Source of the DNA: Streptomyces sp. Q6
Lineage (GTDB): Bacteria; Actinomycetota; Actinomycetes; Streptomycetales; Streptomycetaceae
DNA length: 64,000 nt
Direction: 5' to 3'
Assembly (NCBI RefSeq): GCF_036967205.1
Contig: NZ_CP146022.1
Location: 5,332,001 to 5,396,000, forward strand
How positions within the stretch are numbered: position 1 is the stretch's first letter; each line of letters starts with the position of its first letter. The position numbers and the translations under genes are program-made. The notes beneath the pieces were generated by a model that was given only the letters and a program-made list of their open reading frames with translations, ran no database searches and was not told where the DNA came from. Below, piece by piece: positions 57,760 through 64,000 of the stretch.

Positions 57760-59253
57760 ATGTCCCCGTTCGCACTCGCCGCCCCGCTCGCGGCCTCCGC
57801 CGCCTCCGAGATCCCGCCCCACACCGGCGGCATCCTCACGATCATCGACGGCACCGCCGGTCTGCTGACCGTCGCCTTCCTCGGCATCGTGCTGCTGCTC
57901 TTCCTGATCATCAAGGCACGCATACAGCCCTTCGTGGCCCTGCTCGCGGTCTCCATAGCCGTCGGCCTGGGCGCGGGACTCTCGGTCACCGAACTCTTCG
58001 GCACCGTCCAGAAGTCCGACGCCGTCTCCACCATCGAGGCCGGCATGGGCGGCACCCTCGGGCACGTCGCGATCATCATCGGCCTCGGGACCATGCTCGG
58101 CGCGGTCCTCGAAGTGTCCGGCGGCGCCGAGGTGTTGGCGTCCCGCCTCCTGAACCTCTTCGGCGAGAAGCGCGCCCCGCTCGCGATGGGCCTGACCGGC
58201 CTGATCTTCGGCATCCCGGTCTTCTTCGACGTCGGCATCTTCGTCCTCGCGCCGATCGTGTACGCGGCCGCCAAGCGCGGCGGCAAGTCGATCGTCCTCT
58301 ACTGCATGCCGCTGCTCGCGGGTCTGTCGATGACCCACGCGTTCCTGCCCCCGCACCCCGGCCCCGTCGCCGCCGCGGGCCTCCTCAAGGTCGACCTCGG
58401 CTGGGTCATCCTCATGGGCATCGTCTGCGGCATCCCGGCCGTGCTCGCCGCGTGGGGCTGGGCCGCCTGGATCGGCAAGCGGATCTTCGTCCCCGTACCG
58501 CAGGACATGGTCGAGGCCGCCGACGAGGCGAAGGCCGCGCTGGAGGCCGAGCAGCGCGCCGCGGGTGTCACCCCCACCGAGAAGCCGGTCCCGCTGGGCA
58601 TCGTCTTCACCATCATCGGCACCCCGCTGGTCCTTATCCTCCTGGCGACGTTCTCCTCGATCGCCTTCGACCCGTCGACGGGCCGCTCCGTCATCGAGTT
58701 CTTCGGCCACCCCTTCGTGGCGCTGACGATCGCCCTGCTCATGGCGTACTACCTGCTCGGCATCCGCCGCGGCTGGTCGCGCAAGTCGCTGGAGACGGTG
58801 TCGACCGCGTCGCTCAAGCCGGTCGGCAACATCCTCCTGGTGGTCGGCGCCGGCGGTGTCTTCGGCGCGGTCCTCAAGGCGAGCGGCATCGCGCAGGCGC
58901 TCTCCGACACGTTCAACGACGTGGGCCTGCCCGTCATCGTCCTCGCCTACCTGATCTCGCTGGTGCTGCGCGTCGCCCAGGGCTCGGCGACCGTCGCGAT
59001 CGTGACGACGGCGGGCATCGTGGCCCCGCTGCTGTCCGAGGGCGACTACTCGCAGGCCTTCACCGCCCTCGTCATCATGGCGATCTCGGCGGGCTCCATC
59101 TTCGCCTCGCACGTGAACGACGGCGGCTTCTGGATGGTGTCCAAGTACTTCGGCATCTCGGAGCGCGACACCCTGCGCACCTGGACCGTCCTCGAATCGG
59201 TCCTGTCCGTGGCCGGGTTCGCGGTGGCGGCGGTGGTCAGCCTGTTCGTCTAG
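57760..59253 (+). CDS. GntP family permease (gluconate / D-serine type)
   Basis: 497-residue symporter with about 12 to 14 helices. GntP-family features: GLGTMLGAVLEVSGGAEVLA, HAFLPPHPGPVAAAGLL (the conserved HPGP loop), and ALSDTFNDVGLPVIVLAYLI with RVAQGSATVA. Known substrates in the family are gluconate and, for DsdX, D-serine. Next to a D-serine-dehydratase-like enzyme, D-aminoacylase and RidA, a D-amino-acid substrate is the better guess; the KDG-kinase-like gene keeps gluconate possible. Confidence 0.9.
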   Translation: MSPFALAAPLAASAASEIPPHTGGILTIIDGTAGLLTVAFLGIVLLLFLIIKARIQPFVALLAVSIAVGLGAGLSVTELFGTVQKSDAVSTIEAGMGGTLGHVAIIIGLGTMLGAVLEVSGGAEVLASRLLNLFGEKRAPLAMGLTGLIFGIPVFFDVGIFVLAPIVYAAAKRGGKSIVLYCMPLLAGLSMTHAFLPPHPGPVAAAGLLKVDLGWVILMGIVCGIPAVLAAWGWAAWIGKRIFVPVPQDMVEAADEAKAALEAEQRAAGVTPTEKPVPLGIVFTIIGTPLVLILLATFSSIAFDPSTGRSVIEFFGHPFVALTIALLMAYYLLGIRRGWSRKSLETVSTASLKPVGNILLVVGAGGVFGAVLKASGIAQALSDTFNDVGLPVIVLAYLISLVLRVAQGSATVAIVTTAGIVAPLLSEGDYSQAFTALVIMAISAGSIFASHVNDGGFWMVSKYFGISERDTLRTWTVLESVLSVAGFAVAAVVSLFV

Positions 59254-59271
59254 GACCGGCAGCTCCTCGGT

Positions 59272-59308
59272 GCGCGCGGCCCGGCGGTCCAACCGCCGGG
59301 CCGCGCGC
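59272..59308 (+). terminator. strong hairpin terminator after gntP
   Basis: Perfect 17-pair stem (59272-59288 with 59292-59308) and three-base loop, 18 bases after the stop. The stretch 59309-59531 shows no gene. Confidence 0.85.
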
Positions 59309-59531
59309 GGCAGTTCACGTCGCGCGCCGCCCGGCCGGGCTCCTCGTCACGAGCCGCGCCCCGGCCCGCGGCGGCGCCGCTGACCTGGCCCGCCGGGCGG
59401 GCTCCCCGCCTTCGTCGCCCTCCCTCGGGCTTCCCCCGCGGGCGGCAGGATCGTACGGAGCGCGCAGAGAGTGAGCCCGGCCACTGGCGGACACAGCCTC
59501 GTCCGCCATACTTCGGCCTGTGGAGCAGCGC

Positions 59532-60077
59532 ATGGACAACCAGAAGGTCACGCCCGTCACCGGCGCCGGTTTCGACCCGGCGTACGTTCCCGGCCTGACG
59601 TCTCCCGCCCGGGAGGCGGTTGCCGAGGACGCGGTCACGGATTCCGACGAGGTAACCGAGGAGGTGACGACCCGGGCCGACGCGGAGCCCGAGGACCGCG
59701 AGCCCGAGGCGAAGTCCGCCCCGGACCTCTCGAAGGAAACCCCGAAGCCGGTCTCCAAGACTGTTTCGAAGGCCGCTTCGAAGGCGGACGAGGACGCGGA
59801 CGCGGCGAAGCCGGCCCTGGAGGCCAAGGACCGCCGCGGTTCGATCTCGGTCGACGCGACCGGCGTCCGCTTCACGCTGGACGACCAGGAGTGCGACTTC
59901 ACCTGGGACGAGATCAGCGCCGTCGAGGTCGGCACCTCGCGCAAGCGCCTGACCGTCACCGTCCACACGCCCAACAGCCGCTGGTACCCGAACGACGTCG
60001 AGGCCCCCGACAAGGCGCGCCTCAAGGAGTGGTCGGACACCGTCGACAAGGCGCTGGACGAGTATTTCGAGGACTGA
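59532..60077 (+). CDS. hypothetical protein with C-terminal PH-like domain
   Basis: 181 residues. An acidic, Thr/Ser/Lys-rich disordered region (about 20-95) is followed by a compact beta domain (about 100-175: GSISVDATGVRFTLDDQECD ... WDEISAVEVGTSRKRLTVTV) that looks like a PH-like fold. The C-terminal helix WSDTVDKALDEYFED is typical of it. ATG at 59532 chosen, with GGAG six bases upstream; GTG at 59520 is in frame. No enzyme motif. Function unknown. Confidence 0.78.
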   Translation: MDNQKVTPVTGAGFDPAYVPGLTSPAREAVAEDAVTDSDEVTEEVTTRADAEPEDREPEAKSAPDLSKETPKPVSKTVSKAASKADEDADAAKPALEAKDRRGSISVDATGVRFTLDDQECDFTWDEISAVEVGTSRKRLTVTVHTPNSRWYPNDVEAPDKARLKEWSDTVDKALDEYFED

Positions 60078-60138
60078 TCACGTGAAGGTCCTGGCGTAGC
60101 TCTTGCCAGCGGCCCGCCTTTACGCACCCTTGGTGTTC

Positions 60139-61455
60139 ATGGCGGACACCACGGGCACCTCAGTAACCACCGAACCCGACCGACCCCGCAAGTCCAGCTG
60201 GAAGTACATCGGCCCCGGCATCGTCGTCGCGGCGACGGGCGTCGGCGCCGGTGACCTCGTCGCGACGCTCATCGCCGGCAGCAACTTCGGCTACACGCTC
60301 CTGTGGGCCGCGGTCATCGGCTGCGTCGTGAAGATCAGCCTGGCGGAGGCGGCGGGCCGCTGGCACCTGGCCACCGGCCGCACCCTCTTCGACGGCTGGG
60401 CGAGCCTCGGCCGCTGGACGACGTACTTCTTCGTCGTCTACGTGGTGATCTGGGGCTTCGTCTACGGCGCGGCCGCGATGTCGTCCAGCGCGCTGCCGCT
60501 GCAAGCGCTGTGGCCCGACGTCTTCCCGGCCGACTGGTCGATCAAGCCGTGGGCGATCCTCTGCGGCATCGTCGGCCTCGTCTTCGTCTGGTTCAACAAG
60601 TACGCAGTCTTCGAGAAGGTCATGACGGTCCTGGTGGGCGTCATGTTCCTGGTCACCGTCTACCTCGCGATCCGCGTCACCCCGAACCTCGGCGACGCCT
60701 TCGCCGGCCTGCTCCCGGTGCTGCCCGACGAGAAGGACTCGATCCTCAACACGCTCGGCCTGATCGGCGGCGTCGGCGGCACCATCACCCTTGCCGCGTA
60801 CGGCTATTGGATCAACGCCAAGGGCTGGACCGAGGCCTCCTGGATGAAGGTGATGCGGCTCGACAACCGGGTCGCGTACCTCACCACCGGCGTCTTCGTC
60901 GTGGCGATGCTGTTCGTCGGCGCCGAACTCCTCCACGCCTCGCACACCTCGATCGCCGCCGGTGACCAGGGACTCGTGGACCTGTCCGCGATCCTCGCGG
61001 ACGAGTACGGCACGGCGACGGCCAAGCTGTTCCTGGTCGGCTTCTTCGCCACGTCCTTCACCTCGCTCATCGGCGTCTGGCACGGCGTGAGCCTGATGTT
61101 CGCCGACTTCGTCGAGCGCTACCGCGGGGCGAAGGTCTCGGGTGAGGACATCGCGCGCGGCGAGCGCGAGAAGGGCTGGCCGTTCCGGGCGTACCTGCTC
61201 TGGCTGACGTTCCCGCCGATCGTCCTGCTCTTCCAGGGCCAGCCGTTCCGCCTCGTGATCCTGTACGGGGTCCTCGGCGCGGCCTTCATGCCGTTCCTGG
61301 CGCTGACCCTGGTCTGGCTGCTCAACTCAACCCGCACACCTGCGAGTTGGCGCAACGGCTGGCTCAGCAACGCCATGCTCACCGTCGCGGGGCTGCTCTT
61401 CGTGGTCCTGTGCGTGAAGCAGATCTGGGACCAGCCCTGGTCCGAGTTCTTCTAG
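60139..61455 (+). CDS. Nramp-related transporter without the canonical metal-binding motifs
   Basis: 438-residue membrane protein with about 11 helices and overall NRAMP (LeuT-like) layout: GPGIVVAATGVGAGDLVATL as helix 1 and SLAEAAGRWHLATGRTLFDG after helix 2. Where manganese/iron Nramps have DPGN in helix 1, this protein has GAGD; where they have MPH in helix 6, it has the TLAAYGYWI region. A Mn/Fe uniport role is therefore doubtful; it belongs to a divergent branch whose substrate I cannot name. ATG at 60139 gives the expected short cytosolic N-terminus. Confidence 0.82.
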   Translation: MADTTGTSVTTEPDRPRKSSWKYIGPGIVVAATGVGAGDLVATLIAGSNFGYTLLWAAVIGCVVKISLAEAAGRWHLATGRTLFDGWASLGRWTTYFFVVYVVIWGFVYGAAAMSSSALPLQALWPDVFPADWSIKPWAILCGIVGLVFVWFNKYAVFEKVMTVLVGVMFLVTVYLAIRVTPNLGDAFAGLLPVLPDEKDSILNTLGLIGGVGGTITLAAYGYWINAKGWTEASWMKVMRLDNRVAYLTTGVFVVAMLFVGAELLHASHTSIAAGDQGLVDLSAILADEYGTATAKLFLVGFFATSFTSLIGVWHGVSLMFADFVERYRGAKVSGEDIARGEREKGWPFRAYLLWLTFPPIVLLFQGQPFRLVILYGVLGAAFMPFLALTLVWLLNSTRTPASWRNGWLSNAMLTVAGLLFVVLCVKQIWDQPWSEFF

Positions 61456-61460
61456 GTCCT

Positions 61461-61658
61461 TCAGGACTTCGCGGTGGCGCGGGCGCGGGCGATGTCCGGG
61501 TAGCGCACCGTGAAGAGGATCGGCAGCGCGACGCAGGCCACGGTCAGGGCGGTGCGGGCGGTGTCGCCGCTGCTCCACCAGCGCGGAGCCGGGCGCGGCG
61601 ACAGCGCACACCGCGAAGAACGCCGCGGCGCTCACCTCGATCACGAGCGCGTCCCAGG
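61461..61658 (-). pseudogene. 3' remnant of an integral membrane protein gene
   Basis: Read on the minus strand, AWDALVIEVSAAAFFAVCAV (61658 downward) is hydrophobic and protein-like. After a frame change near 61565 the reading continues DTARTALTVACVALPILFTV and RYPDIARARATAKS to a TGA at 61461-61463. So a C-terminal piece of about 65 residues with two helices survives, without start and with an indel. It abuts a 5'-truncated PadR gene reading the other way. Family not recognised. Confidence 0.55.
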
Positions 61659-61660
61659 CG

Positions 61661-62152
61661 AGCGGTTACGACCTCCTGGGCACGTTCCGTACGACCCTCT
61701 CGAACGTCTGGCCCGCCAATCAGAGCCAGATCTACACAGAGCTGACCAAGCTCGACGCCACCGAGCTGATCCGGGTGGCGGAGGAGGGCGCGCGCGGCCG
61801 CAAGACGTACGAGATCACCGACGCGGGCCGCACCGAACTGCGCCACTGGCTCCTGGAGACGACCCCGAACGGCTACCGCCGCAACGACGTCCTGCTGCGT
61901 GTGTTCCTGCTCGGTGCCGTGGAGTGGCACGAGGCCCGCGCCTTCCTGCGGCAGCGCGGCGAGGTCATGACCGAACGCCTCGCCGGCCTGCGCGAACTGG
62001 ACGCGGCGATGGACTGGGGCGACGACCCGCTCTCCGTCTACGGCCGACTGACCCTGGAGTGGGGCAAGCGGTTCGCGGCGACGCAGGCGGAGTGGAGCGC
62101 GTGGGCGGAGAAGGAGATCGCGGGGGCGCAGGCGGCGGCCGGCGAGGGGTGA
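61661..62152 (+). pseudogene. PadR family regulator lacking its N-terminus
   Basis: From 61661 the frame encodes SGYDLLGTFRTTLSNVW ... QSQIYTELTKLDATELIRVA, the second half of a PadR winged helix, then the wing EEGARGRKTYEITDAGRTEL and a normal Vir-like C-terminal helical domain to 62152. The usual first 15 or so residues (of the type LLGLLAERP before SGYDLL) are missing; upstream sequence belongs to the remnant on the other strand. A GTG at 61775 could give a 125-residue product without a complete HTH. Most likely inactive. Confidence 0.65.
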
Positions 62153-62290
62153 GCGCGCCGCTCAGGACCGGGGGCCGGGCCGATGCTTCCTCGCCAAGTC
62201 CGGCCGAAGCCCTGCCCATCGCCCCGTGAACAGTGAGAAGTTGGGTGTTGCCGGGCGCTCGCGTGGATATGGTGCTCAGGCAGAAGGGCT

Positions 62291-62318
62291 GCAGCGTCCG
62301 GACGCTGCGGTGACCGCA
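62291..62318. promoter_or_regulatory. two overlapping palindromes ahead of the pilus genes
   Basis: GCAGCGTCCGGACGCTGC (62291-62308, perfect 18-bp palindrome) overlaps TGCGGTGACCGCA (62306-62318, six-base arms). They end 30 bases before the GTG at 62348 and look like an operator for the locus that follows. No gene is seen in 62153-62347. Confidence 0.5.
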
Positions 62319-62347
62319 CGTGCACAGAGCGACCGGGGGGTTCACGC

Positions 62348-63283
62348 GTGCCGACCGCCATAGCCGTGACGGACCCCGGCCTGGTCCTGACCTCGCCGGA
62401 CCGGCACACGCCGAGCGCCGCCGTGCTGCCCATGGGGGACGCGCAGGACGCGTATCCGCTCGACCGCGCGATCGTCGACGTTCACACGCTGATCGAACAG
62501 CACGGCTATGTGATCGCCCTCTGCCCGCAGTCCGTACCGGATGCGGTCGTGCACCGGCTGCATTCCGTACGGTCCATGCTCGAAAGCGACCGGATCGCGA
62601 TCCTCCGGCCCGAGCTGCCGCCGCTCGGACTCGCCGTCCTCGCCCTCCAGTTGCGCCAGCTCTCGATCTGCGACTTCAGCCCCGGCGTCCTCGCGTCCGC
62701 CGCCCGGCTGCTCGCCCACTACATCTACGCGGGCGCCCTCGTCGGCTCCGTCGCCAAGCTCGACCGCGTCCCCGTCTCGCTGCGCGCGCACGCCAAGTCG
62801 TGGTCCCCGAACGCCCAGTTCGCCGTCCTCGCCTCGCCGCAGCCGCAGGTGCAGCGGGTCACCGGCGACGAGACGCCCGGCGGGCCCGCCTTCGGCACGC
62901 GGATGTACTACGCCGCCGGGCAGCAGTCCGCCGCGTGGGTCACCGAGACCCTCGCCCCCGCCTGGCGGGTACAGGGAGTCACCGAGGCGGCGCTGCCGGC
63001 CGAGTCGCCGCGGTGGTGGGCCACGGGCAAGGGGGCGAGCGCGGGCCGGATCGTCGAGTTCGCCGCCGCGATCCCCGACATCTCCGTGCTCTACCAGCTC
63101 GTCTCGTCCGTGCGGCGCGAGGAGTGCCACTGGTGCGGGCTCGAACTCCTCGGCGACCGCTGCGGGTTCTGCTCCGCGCCCCTGGCCGCCGAGGCCCCTC
63201 CCGACCGGCTGGGCGGCGGCCGCACCGCCCTGGCGCCGGCCGCCGGCGCGGGCCGGGCGGCGCTGCCCCGGGCCCCGCAGTGA
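62348..63283 (+). CDS. Tad-locus-associated protein with C-terminal zinc-ribbon-like motif
   Basis: 311 residues, cytosolic. The middle part (about 45-200) is predicted alpha/beta (LDRAIVDVHTLIEQHGYVIA; LRPELPPLGLAVLALQLRQL) without a motif I can name. Near the C-terminus CHWCGLELLGDRCGFC gives two CxxC pairs (about 258-273), a small zinc ribbon or knuckle. GTG start. It lies 58 bases upstream of the CpaB gene and is probably co-transcribed; I recall similar proteins at the head of Streptomyces Flp/Tad loci. Function unknown. Confidence 0.72.
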   Translation: MPTAIAVTDPGLVLTSPDRHTPSAAVLPMGDAQDAYPLDRAIVDVHTLIEQHGYVIALCPQSVPDAVVHRLHSVRSMLESDRIAILRPELPPLGLAVLALQLRQLSICDFSPGVLASAARLLAHYIYAGALVGSVAKLDRVPVSLRAHAKSWSPNAQFAVLASPQPQVQRVTGDETPGGPAFGTRMYYAAGQQSAAWVTETLAPAWRVQGVTEAALPAESPRWWATGKGASAGRIVEFAAAIPDISVLYQLVSSVRREECHWCGLELLGDRCGFCSAPLAAEAPPDRLGGGRTALAPAAGAGRAALPRAPQ

Positions 63284-63341
63284 CCCCGCCCGCCGCACAC
63301 CCCGACTCTCCCGTCCGCCTACCCACGAGGTTGTCCGGTCC

Positions 63342-64000
63342 ATGAACTCACGTCAGCGCCGCGGCGTCATCCTCCTGGTCGTCTCGGCCCTGTGCGCCGT
63401 CGGCGCGTTCGCGGGCGTCCTGTCGGTCATCCGGGACGTGAACTCCAAGGTGGGCCCGGAGAAGACCGCGTACCGGCTGAAGACGGACGTCGCGCCCTAC
63501 AAGGAGCTGTCGCGGGACCAGTTCGAGAAGGTGGAGATGCCCGAGCGCTGGATGTCGTCCACCGCCGTGCGGAGCCTGCGCGACATCCAGGGCAAGATCG
63601 CCGTCACCCAGCTCAAGAAGGGCTCCCTGCTCCAGAGCGACATGATCGTCGAGCGGCCCCGGCTCAAGGCGGGGCAGCAGGAGATCGCCATCATGATCGA
63701 CGCCGAGACCGGCGTCGCCGGAAAGATCAATCCGGGCTCGAAGGTGAACATCTACGCCACCTTCAAGGCCGAGAACGACAAGCAGAAGGACCAGTCCAAG
63801 GTCATCGTGGAGAACGCCGAGGTCATCGACGTCGGCAAGCTCACCCCGATCGACCAGCAGGACAGCTCGGACCGCAACTCCGTGCGCCGCCAGGGCGAGG
63901 CCGTGCCGATCACGTTCGCCCTCGGCGCCTCGGACGCCCAACGGGTCGCGTACGCCGAGTCGTTCGCGTCCCACGTACGGCTCGCGCTGGTGGCTCCGGG
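63342..64000 (+). CDS. cpaB: Flp pilus assembly protein CpaB (RcpC), partial
   Basis: 219 residues are present and the frame is open at the window end. N-terminal membrane helix (RRGVILLVVSALCAVGAFAG, about 6-25), then a SAF-type domain (about 45-110: TDVAPYKELSRDQFEKVEMP; LKKGSLLQSDMI) and the beta domain typical of CpaB/RcpC (IAIMIDAETGVAGKINPGSK). Known: CpaB helps secretin function in tight-adherence pilus export. In a Gram-positive without outer membrane its role must differ, perhaps as a wall or periplasm-spanning part. CpaE/CpaF-type genes would be expected beyond 64000. Confidence 0.85.
   Translation, partial: MNSRQRRGVILLVVSALCAVGAFAGVLSVIRDVNSKVGPEKTAYRLKTDVAPYKELSRDQFEKVEMPERWMSSTAVRSLRDIQGKIAVTQLKKGSLLQSDMIVERPRLKAGQQEIAIMIDAETGVAGKINPGSKVNIYATFKAENDKQKDQSKVIVENAEVIDVGKLTPIDQQDSSDRNSVRRQGEAVPITFALGASDAQRVAYAESFASHVRLALVAP

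Overview
The window is chromosomal DNA from a Streptomyces or very close relative. Support: very high GC with strong third-position GC bias, GTG and TTG starts, mycothiol conjugate amidase (mca), a Streptomyces-type histidine ammonia-lyase, GTP-dependent PEP carboxykinase, an ABM-truncated haemoglobin chimera, Flp/Tad pilus genes, and a gene order (pccB-birA-cya-enoyl-CoA hydratase-GGDEF-hutH-L,D-transpeptidase ... metB-MarR-ilvA-DrrAB-greA-mca ... pckA) that I recognise from the core of Streptomyces chromosomes. I see no rRNA, tRNA, prophage, insertion sequence or CRISPR array.

Layout. 1-9.6 kb: carboxylase, biotin ligase, adenylate cyclase, a frameshifted enoyl-CoA hydratase, a GAF-GGDEF diguanylate cyclase, hutH, a tiny LADTG surface protein and a lipoprotein L,D-transpeptidase. 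9.7-14.3 kb: two tandemly duplicated FtsX-like permease/ATPase pairs. 14.4-24 kb: secreted subtilase, ABM-globin, MmyB-type regulator with a divergent alcohol dehydrogenase, and a secreted double-GH43 glycosidase. 24.3-35.9 kb: AbrB/RelE-like toxin-antitoxin pair, metB, a small sigma-factor-like operon, MarR, ilvA, a DrrAB-type exporter with an operator-bearing promoter, greA and mca. 35.9-44.6 kb: STAND NTPase with TPRs, thioredoxin-fold protein, and an MFS exporter/TetR operon under a 47-bp palindrome. 44.9-52.2 kb: pckA, secreted propeller protein, aminotransferase, AlkB-like dioxygenase. 52.2-59.3 kb: a probable D-amino-acid utilisation locus (D-aminoacylase, D-serine-dehydratase-like PLP enzyme, PfkB kinase, IclR, RidA, GntP/DsdX-type permease). 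60-64 kb: a noncanonical Nramp-like transporter, a decayed divergent PadR/membrane-protein pair, and the start of a Tad pilus locus (CpaB cut by the window end).

Six places need a frame change to restore an obvious protein. Four are one base short in a G run, which points to homopolymer undercalls as an explanation alongside true pseudogenes. The most interesting new signals are regulatory: an operator filling the spacer of the DrrAB promoter, a 47-bp palindrome spanning promoter and start codon of the MFS exporter, an IclR-type operator next to a promoter in the D-amino-acid locus, a hairpin that sequesters the enoyl-CoA hydratase Shine-Dalgarno sequence, and apparent leaderless starts (hutH, birA, MFS).
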